64,000 nt of DNA from Wolbachia endosymbiont of Oedothorax gibbosus (GCF_936270435.1 NZ_OW370567.1:1437973-1501972), one strand, 5' to 3'; positions 50,795 through 61,277 are shown, counted from the first letter of the stretch. Translations and numbers: made by a program. The notes: generated from the letters alone by a model not told the origin.

Positions 50795-52321
50795 ATTCCG
50801 TATCCATTCAGATATGTGCCTTGAAATATTTGACGTACATTCAGTGATATCAGCACAAAGGAAAGCAACAGAGCAAAACCACAGCCATACTGACTCCATT
50901 TTGCTTTACCCATATGCAACAACTCAAGTGTAGCTTTCCAAGTCCACAGAATTGGCAAGCCATAAGTAAGTAATAGAGCATTGAGTATAGGCAACTTACC
51001 GATAGTTTGTAATGACCAAAGTGGGTTATAAATAATAAAATCAAAGTAGTTGATGCGAAAGATCGCAATGCTAGAAAGTGCAAGACCACTAAGCGATACA
51101 GCTTGTCTTACAAAGTGCTTGCCAATCCATAAACATACTAATCCATAAACGAACAGAATATTGGTAATAACACCGCGTTCAATAAAGCCTGCTTTCACAA
51201 ATAAAACGCTTTCATTGATATGAAAGGTATGACGAATAAGGTAATATCCCATTACACCAATGAGCGCGATAGCTGAAATTTCAAGCAAATGTACAAGTTT
51301 ATCATCTTTCTGCTGACGTAGTAGGTAACTTCCCATCATAAAAAATAGTGCAGGCAAACCAAGCTGAAATATTGGCCAATCCACAATAGGAATACCATTT
51401 TGTATAGCAAGCTTAGCCTCCACTAGGCTATACACAGTCAGCTGAGTTAACAGTAGGATTTGTGGAATCAAAAGAAACCCAAACACACAAGCTAGGATAC
51501 CTATGATATATCTTAGTGCCTTGACTTTTATCTTGGTATTTATCCACGTAGTTGCAAAAAGCTGCGCTGCAAAAGCTACTGATAGGAACTCGCGTGGTAG
51601 TTCGATGGTCAGCGCTGTTGATAAAAAGGCAGTACTCATTGCTGCATAAATTGCCATCAAGTGCTGTTTTTTGGGGTAATTTTCTGGTACTGCTCTGAGA
51701 ATATTCTGTAACACATATGTACTGAAACCACCAAATGCAAGCGCAAGAATACCCCAAAAAAGCGCAATATCAGATACTAATACTGTGTTTTGCAACTTGT
51801 AGTAACCAAGAAAATAGTAGCCGATACTTGTGGCTGCAATAAGACCAGCCCAAATTAGAGGTTTCTCGCTACGGGATTGTAGTAAATAGCCACAGGCAAT
51901 ATATAAGGTACCAAACACACTAATAGTTAAAGCAAAAGCATTAATATCATGAGTGTTCCACACCATCAGCATCACAGCATTTACTGCCATTGATAACCAT
52001 GGCACAAGACCATAAAGCCTTTGATCGAAGTATACGAGCCCAATTCCACCCAATGATAGCAAGTAAAACAGTCCCCATTCCATTAACCCGAATCCTACAT
52101 GAGCAGTAATTATTCCAGTAAATGTCAATGCACCACTAAGTGTCAGATAATTGAGTATGGATGTTATCTTAAACAGATCAGTATTATCTCGATTATATTG
52201 TTGTTTTGAAGTAATAACTACCGTTGCACTTACTGCAATTAAAAATAAGCCGAGCCAGATAGTATCTCCTGGAATAAAATTGCCACCAAAGAACCAACAG
52301 CAAATCCACAAGAATGTACTA
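50795..52321 (-). pseudogene. DUF2339 membrane protein, C-terminal piece
   Basis: About 509 residues with roughly a dozen hydrophobic helices (starting LWICCWFFGGNFIPGDTIW; NYLTLSGALTFTGIITAH and so on). It is cut at its 3' end by the IS903-like element (last native residues FQGTYLNGYG) and at its 5' end by IS630. Joined to the pieces at 55989 and 57193 it makes one frame. The function of DUF2339 proteins is unknown; they are large polytopic inner-membrane proteins. Confidence 0.85.
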
Positions 52322-52746
52322 ATACCAATTCCTAAAAATAAATAGACGAATAAAGAAAAGTTTCTAAAATAGAATAATTTAAGAATTAATGAGGAGTTAT
52401 GGCAGCAAGCAATAGGAGAAGAATTATATAATAAGAGTAAGCTGGAATTACGGCATAAGAGGAGAGATAGGAAGAAGATTACAGGCAATAATATCTGCAA
52501 AAGAATATGGAATAACAAAAGTTGCTCAAATATACCGAATTACTAGAACTACACTGATGAAGTGGATTACAAGATTTAAGGAAGGAGGAGTCAATGCGTT
52601 TAAAATACAACCAGGACGTGGAGTAAAGCCGAAGTTGAGCTACAAGCAGCAAGAAGAAATTAAAAATGTCATAGCAGAAGAAGGAGCCAACCTAACGGCT
52701 AAGAAATTAAAGATCATAATTGAGAAAATGTTTTCTCCTAAGAAAC

Positions 52747-54062
52747 TCACTCAACTAACTCTTCTTGTTGAACTAATACGTAACCAAATTCCCGAGCTTT
52801 TTTAACCAAATTTTTTACAGTTCTATCTTTATAGCGTGTTTCATAATATTCCATTCCTTTTTCTACATATTCCTGTCCGTATTTAAGCATACTATAAAAT
52901 ATACATGCCATTTTTCTTGCAGTAGCTGTTATTGCTTTTGGTGCTCCTAATCGTTTTTTCAATCTTCTGTAGTACGCGCCTAATGCACTTTTACTTTTTC
53001 CTACAGCATAAGCAGCCATTCGTAAGGCATTTGCAGCTCTACTTACAACCTTACGCTTTCTTGTGTTAAACACTTTTTCCCCTGTAATTTTATTAGCAGC
53101 CCAACCATGACGAAAAGTGCTTTTCTGTTGGCCATTTATTATGCTTTATACCGACTTCTGAAATTAGGGTTTGTATACTTAATACATCAAACCCTGGAAC
53201 TTTAGTGAAATCCATACCAGTTATTCGATACAGTTCCTCATGTAAAGCAAAGTCTGGCTTGTTTTTGCTATTCTTTCCCTTACTCGGCTGCTTACTTTCA
53301 CCAGATTTTGTATCAAAAGTTTTATAATAGGCTTCGATATTCCTATCACATTCTGCTATTTTTTCTTGATAAATATTATACAGTTCAAATTCTTGCTTTA
53401 GCGCGAATAGATGTTCCTCTCTATAGTCACCCGTCAATGCTTTTGCAATAGTAGATCGATCATTTTTTATTCGTGCATCCCTGAATTCAGCCAATTTCTC
53501 AGGATCTCTTTCTCCTTCAATTATAGCCTTAATGATTTTCATACCAGTCACTCCAGTAATATTGCTAATAACTTTGTATAATTGAATATTCATTTGAATT
53601 AATGCCTTCTGCATGCGCAGAACATGTGTAGATGCACTTTCAGTGAGATTTTTACGTTGACGCACGTAACTGCGCAATACACACATCTGATTATCTGGCC
53701 TAAATGATCCTTGAAGCAACCCGTAGCTATGCAATTGTTGAAGCCATTGGCAATCTTGAACGTCAGACTTCCTACCAGCTACATTCTTTACGTGCCGTGC
53801 ATTCACCAACTTTACCTCAAGTCCATATGACTCAAGTATTTGAAATAAAGGAATCCACTGTTGATTCCATCGCTACGGTCGTAACTTTACACTTTTTTAA
53901 CCACTGTACCAAGTTATGAAGATCTGCAGTAAAGCAGCAAAATTTCTGAATGCGTTGTTCATCTCTTCCCTCAGGTACACACACATAGTGTACAGCTGAA
54001 CCAATATCTATTCCTGCCGCATCAGGGTTCATTATCTCTAATTTACTTTTTGCTTTTTTCAT
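52747..54062 (-). pseudogene. IS110-family transposase, frameshifted
   Basis: N-terminal RuvC-like DEDD part 53832-54062 (PDAAGIDIGSAVHYVCV; TTVAMEST), then 53093-53809 (NARHVKNVAGRKSDVQDCQWL, with the paired Asp) and the C-terminal Transposase_20 part down to 52747. Frames change near 53820 (small deletion) and 53090 (1-nt indel, in WAANKITGEKVF). No intact recombinase can be made. Confidence 0.88.
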
Positions 54063-54330
54063 AGTAACTCCCTTATTATAATTTGTAATAGCGAAACGCT
54101 TCAGCTTGGAACGGTTAGATAATACAATCTCCTAAGCGAGGTAGTCTAAAAGGACTCCATCAATGATTCGACCGTTCCACCCAAAACCATGCTATTGAGC
54201 GGGCATTTATAGCACCATTGAAACTGCCGGTTATAACTGCAGAAGCGCTTCTCCATATAACTACATCTAAAAAACATAAAGTACAGAGGAAGTTTCTCTT
54301 TTTGATTTTACAGATTTTGTCTGTTCTAGG
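54063..54330 (-). ncRNA. Putative bridge RNA region of the IS110 element
   Basis: The 268-bp non-coding end upstream of an IS110-group recombinase encodes the guide (bridge) RNA in studied members. On the minus strand a 9-bp stem TGGAACGGT/ACCGTTCCA (54171-54179 with 54107-54115) closes a 55-nt loop. That loop contains CTTAGGAG (54129-54136), identical to the element's transposase-side terminus plus core (52735-52742). A second palindrome AGAAGCGCTTCT lies at 54241-54252. The RNA is inferred and not proven. Confidence 0.45.
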
Positions 54331-54610
54331 CTCTTGAGGTAAGTAAGTCTACAGCACATAGACTGATGCAAAAGTTAGGTTTTTCGTATATTACTCCAAG
54401 GCCTGTGCACAATAAACAGGATAAAAATAAACAAGAAGAATTTAAAAAAAAATCTTAATGAAACTATTGTCACGTATCACGAAAAAGAGCTATTTTTCTT
54501 CGATGAGTCGCGGTTTGGCACACATTCAAAGATTGGACACGGATGGTTTAAAAAAGGCATTAGGACACAGGTTAAGGTAAAATTAGGTAGGCAAAACTTT
54601 TATCTCTATA

Positions 54611-55591
54611 ACCTCAGTTATGGATTAGAAAATAGATAAAAGTATAACTAAGAAGAGGGAAACAGGGTAAACTCGAGTATTTTAGTAATAATAAGAGGTT
54701 ACCCATGAAGAAAGATATTACAGAACTGTACTGTTGCGTCGAGGATTTTTGTCGTGCGGTAGATGATAATTTTGCAAATAGGTTCTTATCAAACGGCAAA
54801 AAACCAACCAGAGTACCAGAAATAGCGCACTCAGAAATTCTAACCATAATCCTATTATACCATAAATCACCATGTAAAAACTTCAAGGCTTTTTATCTTT
54901 GTTATCTTCAGTTATTCTATAGATCAGAGTTTTCAAAGCTGCCTTCATATCACAGATTTATTGCCTTAAAGCCGCGAGTTTTGTGGTATTTAGCATTACT
55001 TTTGCAATGGTTTTGTGAACAAGCAAAAATGACCGGGATTTCCTACATAGATTCTACTTCAATAGCAGTATGCCATCGAAAAAGAATCTCAAGAAATAAG
55101 GTTTTCAAAGGATTAGCAGAGTTAGGAAAGAATACTTACGGCTGGTTTTTTGGTTTTAAATTACATGTAGTAATCAATGAAATAGGTGAAATTCAAGGTG
55201 TTACGCTAACCAGAGGTAACGTCGATGACAGAAAACCTGTACCAACTCTAACCAAAAAACTAACTGGACTTTTGTTTGGAGATAAGGGCTATATAAAGAA
55301 AGAGCTCTTTGAGAAACTATTCGATAGAGGTCTAAAACTCGTCACTAAAGTGAAAAAAGGTATGAAAAATGCACTGATTTCGCTGAAAGAGAAGATTTTA
55401 CTAGGGAAAAGATCGATTGTTGAAACGGTTTTTGGCTGCCTAAAAAACAAATTTGAACTTGAGCACACTCGGCATAGATCCACAGTAAATTTCTTGGTAC
55501 ATATTTTTTCTACCCTCATTTCTTATTCAATGCAATCGAAAAAGCCCTGTATTTCTCAGCTTTACTTCGTTGGTTAATCCATAACTGGGGT
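54611..55591 (+). mobile_element. IS982-family insertion sequence, copy 4
   Basis: 981 bp inside the IS630 transposase gene, flanked by CTATA (54606-54610 and 55592-55596). Confidence 0.94.
54705..55577 (+). CDS. IS982-family transposase, copy 4
   Basis: 290 residues, intact and identical in translation to the other full copies. Confidence 0.93.
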   Translation: MKKDITELYCCVEDFCRAVDDNFANRFLSNGKKPTRVPEIAHSEILTIILLYHKSPCKNFKAFYLCYLQLFYRSEFSKLPSYHRFIALKPRVLWYLALLLQWFCEQAKMTGISYIDSTSIAVCHRKRISRNKVFKGLAELGKNTYGWFFGFKLHVVINEIGEIQGVTLTRGNVDDRKPVPTLTKKLTGLLFGDKGYIKKELFEKLFDRGLKLVTKVKKGMKNALISLKEKILLGKRSIVETVFGCLKNKFELEHTRHRSTVNFLVHIFSTLISYSMQSKKPCISQLYFVG

Positions 55592-55988
55592 CTATAGTGC
55601 AGTTAATCCTAGAAATGGAGAGAGTTCTAGCTTATTCGCACCAAACGTCAATACTGATTGTATGAATATATTCCTTGAGCAGATGTCACAATATTTAGGA
55701 ACAAGGGAGGCATTTCTTGTTGTGGATTGTGCAGGATGGCATAGATCCAAAGGTTTAAAAATACCACAAAATATTACCTTAATCTATTTACCTCCATATT
55801 CACCAGAGTTAAATCCAGTAGAGCGTTTATGGCAATATTTGAAAGACAATCTCATTAAAAATAGAATATATGACTCTGTTAGTTTATTGGAAGATACTGT
55901 ATATGCATTCATTCGTAATATTACGGAAAGTTCAATCAAAACCATTTGTTCTGTGAGTTATTTGCCTACTTATTTATGAGATTTGGTA

Positions 55989-56216
55989 TAAGTATATCAA
56001 GTATTGCCATTGGCCACCAACATTGCTTGCGGGCAACAATCATTAATCCGGTAAATACGAAGTATAAATAGATCAATAAAATCGGCGTTTGTAGGTCTTG
56101 CGAGCTGACCATAGCAGGAGTCAAAAATCCTCCAATTAAACCTATAAAGGCAATAGGCATTCCATGCTTTATGGATAACACTACTGCAGTGGCTGTTACT
56201 GTTGCCATTCCTATAA
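55989..56216 (-). pseudogene. DUF2339 membrane protein, middle piece
   Basis: About 75 residues with two to three helices (TATAVVLSIKHGMPIAFIG; TPILLIYLYFVFTGLMIVA), bounded by IS982 copy 5 upstream and IS630 downstream. With single target copies restored it reads in frame from FIAFIGMATVT at the 5' junction into ILDILSTFLWICC at the 3' junction. Confidence 0.87.
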
Positions 56217-57197
56217 ACCTCAGTTATGGATTAGAAAATAGATAAAAGTATAACTAAGAAGAGGGAAACAGGGTAAACTCGAGTATTTTAGTAATAATAA
56301 GAGGTTACCCATGAAGAAAGATATTACAGAACTGTACTGTTGCGTCGAGGATTTTTGTCGTGCGGTAGATGATAATTTTGCAAATAGGTTCTTATCAAAC
56401 GGCAAAAAACCAACCAGAGTACCAGAAATAGCGCACTCAGAAATTCTAACCATAATCCTATTATACCATAAATCACCATGTAAAAACTTCAAGGCTTTTT
56501 ATCTTTGTTATCTTCAGTTATTCTATAGATCAGAGTTTTCAAAGCTGCCTTCATATCACAGATTTATTGCCTTAAAGCCGCGAGTTTTGTGGTATTTAGC
56601 ATTACTTTTGCAATGGTTTTGTGAACAAGCAAAAATGACCGGGATTTCCTACATAGATTCTACTTCAATAGCAGTATGCCATCGAAAAAGAATCTCAAGA
56701 AATAAGGTTTTCAAAGGATTAGCAGAGTTAGGAAAGAATACTTACGGCTGGTTTTTTGGTTTTAAATTACATGTAGTAATCAATGAAATAGGTGAAATTC
56801 AAGGTGTTACGCTAACCAGAGGTAACGTCGATGACAGAAAACCTGTACCAACTCTAACCAAAAAACTAACTGGACTTTTGTTTGGAGATAAGGGCTATAT
56901 AAAGAAAGAGCTCTTTGAGAAACTATTCGATAGAGGTCTAAAACTCGTCACTAAAGTGAAAAAAGGTATGAAAAATGCACTGATTTCGCTGAAAGAGAAG
57001 ATTTTACTAGGGAAAAGATCGATTGTTGAAACGGTTTTTGGCTGCCTAAAAAACAAATTTGAACTTGAGCACACTCGGCATAGATCCACAGTAAATTTCT
57101 TGGTACATATTTTTTCTACCCTCATTTCTTATTCAATGCAATCGAAAAAGCCCTGTATTTCTCAGCTTTACTTCGTTGGTTAATCCATAACTGGGGT
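56217..57197 (+). mobile_element. IS982-family insertion sequence, copy 5
   Basis: 981 bp in the DUF2339 gene, flanked by TATAA (56212-56216 and 57198-57202). Deleting it with one TATAA restores the host frame. Confidence 0.94.
56311..57183 (+). CDS. IS982-family transposase, copy 5
   Basis: 290 residues, intact and identical in translation to the other full copies. Convergent with the host gene remnant. Confidence 0.93.
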   Translation: MKKDITELYCCVEDFCRAVDDNFANRFLSNGKKPTRVPEIAHSEILTIILLYHKSPCKNFKAFYLCYLQLFYRSEFSKLPSYHRFIALKPRVLWYLALLLQWFCEQAKMTGISYIDSTSIAVCHRKRISRNKVFKGLAELGKNTYGWFFGFKLHVVINEIGEIQGVTLTRGNVDDRKPVPTLTKKLTGLLFGDKGYIKKELFEKLFDRGLKLVTKVKKGMKNALISLKEKILLGKRSIVETVFGCLKNKFELEHTRHRSTVNFLVHIFSTLISYSMQSKKPCISQLYFVG

Positions 57198-57836
57198 TAT
57201 AAAGGCAATGAAGTCAGGTATCAAATCATAAAGATTAGCAGCTGCAAAAATGCAAACATATAAATCAACAATACCTGCACCCGATAATGCCTGGGCAATG
57301 CGTGTACCGTTAGCAAATTGAGGCTTGTTGCGTACCCAATTTGCAGTATAAAGCAATCCACCACCAAACATCAGGCCAAGCATCACACGCACAGTCGGGC
57401 TAAGCAATCCTATTTCAATGGAATACTTGACCATAAAGAAACCTGCAAAGGCTAAAGCAACACCGCCTATCCAAACAGGCAGGTGAATACCAAATTGCTG
57501 TTCAAAATTGATTCTTTTGCTTTGTTTCTTAGAATGCTTTGGCACTGCATCTTCGGCAATCAAATTGCATTTTGGAATTGAAGGTGTTATAGGATCAGAA
57601 ATAGAAGTGTTACTAGAGTATTGTGTTTGTTGCCACAGATTTGGACCAGATTGAATATCAGATGGAAGCTTCATACCTTCTTTTTCTAAGAATGCAAAAA
57701 TCTTGAGTAGCCGAATTTCCAGCTTATTCAACTCACCACGTAAACCACGAATTTGACTGTAGACCTGCTGCAAAAGGTGATTGAAAAAATGATGTGAGAG
57801 AGGTAAAAGAAGAATAAGCAGATTGAGTAAGGTAAA
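57198..57836 (-). pseudogene. DUF2339 membrane protein, N-terminal piece
   Basis: About 210 residues: a hydrophobic start (LLNLLILLLPLSHHFF), a charged coiled segment (RGLRGELNKLEIRLLKIFAFLE), a Ser/Thr/Pro linker, then INFEQQFGIHLPVWIGGVALAFAGFFMVKYSI, the typical beginning of the DUF2339 membrane block. The 5' boundary is uncertain because an IS5-type element abuts it near 57837; the true start codon may be lost. Confidence 0.83.
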
Positions 57837-58680
57837 AAAATGAGCTTTAGTTACTATAACATGAAGAAACACCCAAGAAACTTTCGTAATATAACAGGTT
57901 TAACTATAGAGGAGTTCGAAAAGGTGGTAGAAAAAGTGAAGTCTGAGTGGGAAAAACTTGAAAAACAGAAAAAGTGCCATGGTAGAAGATCACAACTACC
58001 AACTCTGGAAGACAAGTTATTTTGCGTAATTTTGTACTATCGCACTTACATAACACATAGATTTTTAGGGTGCCTGTTCAATGTGCACAACGCAAATGTA
58101 TGTAGGTTACTGAAGAAAATAGAGCCATTACTTGCCAAAAAAGTTACTATAACAAAAGATAGAAGTATGACACCAGAAAAAATACTAAAGATTCTGGCTG
58201 ATGTTACAGAACAGCAAACACAGAGGCCAGAAGATAGTAAAAAACGGAAGAAATCATATTCAGGAAAAAAAAGAACCAACACTATGAAAACTGAAATTGT
58301 TGTTGAGGAGAATGGAAAAATTTTGTCAGTGTCAAGGTCACATCGCGGCAAAATTCATGACTTTCGGATAAGAAAACAGGAAAATTTTTGCCAAGAAATA
58401 GTATAAAATACGCTGATTCTGGGTATCAAGGCTGGCAAAAATTGCAGAGCAATGTTGTAATTCCGTATAAAAAGTACCGTAAAAAGTCATTGACTCCAGA
58501 GCAGAAGGAACATAACAGAAGGTTAGCATCATTTAGAATGAGAGTAGAAAATAAGATTCGCGAAATAAAAATATTTAAGATTATGTCACATGTTTACCGT
58601 AATTTTCAGAAGAAATACAACTTGAGATTTAATATTATTGCTGGCATTATAAATCTTAAGCATGCCTTTTAGTTAACCTT
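57837..58680 (+). mobile_element. IS5-type element (DDE_Tnp_4)
   Basis: Boundaries are approximate; I could not define inverted repeats. It contains one transposase gene in two frames and adjoins the 5' end of the DUF2339 remnant. Confidence 0.6.
57840..58672 (+). pseudogene. IS5-type DDE_Tnp_4 transposase with one frameshift
   Basis: Piece 1 (57840-58406): helix-turn-helix (NITGLTIEEFEKVVEKVKSE; LEDKLFCVILYYRTY) and the DDE domain start (RRSHRGKIHDF-like, here SRSHRGKIHDFRIRKQ). Piece 2 (58388-58672): IKYADSGYQGWQKLQ (second Asp) and RMRVENKIREIKIF (Glu). The pieces overlap with a single shift near 58385, which could be programmed or a mutation. Confidence 0.75.
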
Positions 58681-58784
58681 GATTTTAGCCTTCCTACTCC
58701 CCTTTTTCTTACTTCTTGATTTGCAGCAGGTCTTATGTCTCAACTTGATATTTTCTTTCCAGATAGATTGAAAATTGAGTTGAA

Positions 58785-59228
58785 CTAAAAATGCGGTTTG
58801 ACACACTTTTTTGAACATTTCCTTTTCTCAATTATGATCTTTAATTTCTTAGCCGTTAGGTTGGCTCCTTCTTCTGCTATGACATTTTTAATTTCTTCTT
58901 GCTGCTTGTAGCTTAACTTCGGCTTTACTCCACGTCCTGGTTGTATTTTAAACGCATCGACTCCTCCTTCCTTAAATCTTGTAATCCACTTCATCAGTGT
59001 AGTTCTAGTAATTCGGTATATTTGAGCAACTTTTGTTATTCCATATTCTTTTGCAGATATTATTGCCTGTAATCTTCTTCCTATCTCTCCTCTTATGCCG
59101 TAATTCCAGCTTACTCTTATTATATAATTCTTCTCCTATTGCTTGCTGCCATAACTCCTCACTAATTCTTAAATTATTCTATTTTGATAATTTTTCTTTA
59201 TTCGTCTATTTATTTTTAGGAATTGGTA
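58785..59228 (-). mobile_element. IS630-family remnant, 5' end
   Basis: Near-identical to the left end of the IS630 element at 52322 and inverted. Includes the end GGAATTGGTATTA-type sequence, the leader and the helix-turn-helix (LMKWITRFKEGGVDAFKI), breaking off after KKLKIIIEKRK. No catalytic part is attached. The 68-residue plus-strand frame here is a shadow. Confidence 0.8.
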
Positions 59229-59278
59229 TTACTATATAAAAAAACATTTTATTCTTTTTGACTGGCCAGGGCTTTTTT

Positions 59279-59533
59279 TTAAATGTCTCTTTCTCTTGTT
59301 ACTTTTGCTAACTCTTTCTGTAAATCAAATCTCTCTTTGTCATAAGGTGCTACATCTGGAAATGCATTTGCCGCTGACTTTTTTTCGTTATATTTCTTCA
59401 TCCATTTTCCTAATACACTATCCCTTATTCCTAAATCTCTTGCTACTTTTGCAACTGGTTGACCTGCCTTTCTTTGTTCATTTGCCAGCTTAACAGCTTC
59501 CAATTTGAATTCTGCCGTATATTCTCTTGCCAT
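59279..59533 (-). pseudogene. IS3-family OrfA, truncated
   Basis: 84 residues: YTAEFKLEAVKLANEQRK...VAKVARDLGIRDSVLGKW is the helix-turn-helix of IS3 OrfA, followed by the start of the leucine-zipper part. The frame ends at TTTAAA-type sequence with no OrfB downstream. Confidence 0.8.
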
Positions 59534-59599
59534 TTCTAATCCTCCAAAATTTTATTTTACCCGAAAAAACTCCTTTCTTTCTCTCCACTTTTTCTGGGT

Positions 59600-59935
59600 A
59601 AGGTCAGATTGCAGATAACCAAATTCTTGCACCTTTGATATTTGAAGGAAACTGTGAAAAAGCTGTTTTTGAAAGCTATGTTGAGCAAATTTTGATTAAG
59701 AATTTGCGGGCAGGTTGTTTTAGATAATATCAATTTTCATAAAACGCCAAAAGTGAAAACTTTAATAGAGTCAGTAGGATGTAAAGTTTTCAACCTACTC
59801 ACCTGAGCTCAACCCTATTGAGCACTATTGGTTTAAAATTAAGCACAATATTCGAAAAATATCTCACATGTTTGCTAATGCTGTTTACTTTATCCTTAAA
59901 AATGTCTCTACCTTTGTGGATTAAGCTATAGTTGA
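59600..59935 (+). pseudogene. IS630-family (second type) transposase C-terminal fragment
   Basis: Readable as FEGNCEKAVFESYVEQILIKNL, then after a shift LDNINFHKTPKVKTLIESVG, then (after another shift) the SPELNPIEHYWFKIK-type region and a terminal YFILKNVSTF. These are the second Asp and the Glu regions of an IS630 DDE_3 domain different from the element at 52322. Confidence 0.7.
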
Positions 59936-59958
59936 GTAAAAATCAGTGAATGGTCACG

Positions 59959-60501
59959 TTAAAACATGTTTTTAAATTTTTGCCAAAATCCTGGTCTATT
60001 ATCATTAACCTTTGTAAATGTTATATTTAAACTGTATTTCGGATCATCTGGCACGTCGCGTTTTATGCTAAATGTTGAAACTTTATCGTTATTGTAAATA
60101 TGCACATCATCATATGATAGCTTTGTTGTGTAACACTTTACATGCTTTTGCTTATCATACACTAAATCGCCTGACTCCCTTTCTAGCTCCACAAATTTCG
60201 TTTTTTTCTGACATTCCTTGATTTTTATTAAATCCTTGTCTAGTGATATTGAAACCGGCAGCATATTTCCAGTATATTCTTTAGCTAAAAGTTCACTTTG
60301 AGGATACATTTTTATTTCCTTTCCAAAATGTGAGTCTATAAAATTATTGCTCCAAAATTTATCGCCAGAATGCACATACTCATCAGTAGCATACGGCACC
60401 CCACCATAACTGCATTGAACTTTGTAATCTCCAACACCGTTGTTTTGAAAAAAATCATGAATGGCAGTGTAGCTACCGGCAGCATCATTTATATAATCCA
60501 T
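59959..60501 (-). CDS. Hypothetical protein, 180 aa
   Basis: Not recognised. Soluble, mixed composition, rich in Lys/Asp/Tyr, without membrane segments or a signal peptide; ends PGFWQKFKNMF. It has a complete frame, with its ATG at 60501 preceded by AAGGAATAAAG (a fair ribosome site), in a zone where neighbouring genes are broken, so it may be an intact accessory gene or effector candidate. No claim of function. Confidence 0.55.
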   Translation of the reverse strand: MDYINDAAGSYTAIHDFFQNNGVGDYKVQCSYGGVPYATDEYVHSGDKFWSNNFIDSHFGKEIKMYPQSELLAKEYTGNMLPVSISLDKDLIKIKECQKKTKFVELERESGDLVYDKQKHVKCYTTKLSYDDVHIYNNDKVSTFSIKRDVPDDPKYSLNITFTKVNDNRPGFWQKFKNMF

Positions 60502-60615
60502 TACTTTATTCCTTAAATTTCTAGTTTATTATATCATAATTATTATGCATATGTCAATTAATAAGAAAGCTCTCTCTTGCTGTTTTTAGAACTGATTTTA
60601 AGCAAGTGCTCTTGA

Positions 60616-60897
60616 TTAGTTGAGAGCATATTTATAAGACTGTGACATTCGTGCCTCCCAGTTTTTCACATACTGCTGAATTAGTTCAGGATAATCTGTA
60701 ATAATTAATAAATTTTCAGCATTTCCTTTTTTAGCTATCTTACTCAGGTTAAATGATCCTGTGATAACTTTTTGATTGTCAACAATCATTATCTTATTAT
60801 GAGCAATCTTTGGCTTGTCATCGATCCAAATTGGTACTCCACCTGAAAATAATTCATTTATAACACTATATTTTGAGTAGAGTTGCGATTTATCTAA
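60616..60897 (-). pseudogene. Phospholipase D-like nuclease, C-terminal fragment
   Basis: The HKD motif AHNKIMIVD (H-x-K-x4-D) followed by TGSFNLSKIAKKGNAENLL is the PLDc_2 active-site block of Nuc/PLD-type nucleases. The N-terminal part is missing; the fragment is cut by IS5 copy 4 and, beyond it, by IS481. Confidence 0.82.
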
Positions 60898-60959
60898 GAA
60901 CCTGTTCATAATCTCAAAAAAGTGATAAACTATGAGATGATGTATATGAATAAGGATAT

Positions 60960-61277
60960 ATGAGAAATTTATACCCAAGTGACATAAGTCGAGAACAATT
61001 TGAAAAAATCAGATCAATTCTGGAGAGTAGTAGGAAGAAAACAAAACCAAGAAAACTTGATTTGTATGATGTATTTTGTGCAGTGCTGTACGTCCTAAAA
61101 AGTGCCTGTCAGTGGAGAATGCTGCCAAAAGATTTTCCAAAATGGCGAAGTTGTTACGAATATTTTAAAAAATGGAGTGAAAAACCAAGCGAAGATACAG
61201 AAAGTACTTTGGAGCGTGTATTAAAAAAAATTAGTTGGAGAGACACGTATCAGCAATGGTCGGAAAGAAAGAACTAG
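60960..61277 (+). CDS. IS5-type transposase orfA, copy 4
   Basis: 105 residues, identical to copies 2 and 3. Confidence 0.85.
   Translation: MRNLYPSDISREQFEKIRSILESSRKKTKPRKLDLYDVFCAVLYVLKSACQWRMLPKDFPKWRSCYEYFKKWSEKPSEDTESTLERVLKKISWRDTYQQWSERKN

Larger units (their letters stand above)
52735..54330 (-). mobile_element. IS110-family element
   Basis: The target IS630 sequence is TTTT-CT-CTTGAGG. The element lies between a CT at 52735-52736 and a CT at 54331-54332 with no inverted repeats, as expected for IS110 (dinucleotide core). Joining the flanks restores the IS630 reading frame (EKMFSLEVSKSTAHRL). Length 1596 bp: a 268-bp non-coding segment upstream of the transposase and only about 10 bp downstream of it. 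Confidence 0.83.
52397..55979 (+). pseudogene. IS630-family transposase, split by two insertions
   Basis: Helix-turn-helix N-terminus (52540-52734; LMKWITRFKEGGV; QPGRGVKPKLSYKQQ), then after IS110 STAHRLMQKLGFSYITPRP, then ELFFFDESRFGTHS (first Asp) up to LGRQNFYLYS. After IS982 the gene resumes to 55979 with FLVVDCAGWHRS (second Asp) and SPELNPVERLWQYL (Glu). Besides the insertions there is at least one stop near 54455. Confidence 0.85.
52322..55988 (+). mobile_element. IS630-family element interrupted by IS110 and IS982
   Basis: Ends ATACCAATTCCTAAAAATA and the related TACCAAATCTCATAAATA (reverse complement of right end), with TA duplicated at 52320-52321 and 55989-55990. Removing the IS110 element (1596 bp) and IS982 plus duplication (986 bp) leaves 1085 bp, normal for IS630. 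Restoring a single TA makes the host DUF2339 frame continuous. Confidence 0.87.

Noticed and set aside
59033..59239. 68-residue hydrophobic frame resembling the start of the 50764-52518 frame.
   Set aside because: It is the antisense of the IS630 5' end in both places; the native DUF2339 sequence begins only after the IS630 boundary.
60899..60978. N-terminal extension of the PLD fragment (about 27 residues) in the 120-residue frame.
   Set aside because: Those codons lie in the inserted IS5-type element and are not part of the nuclease.
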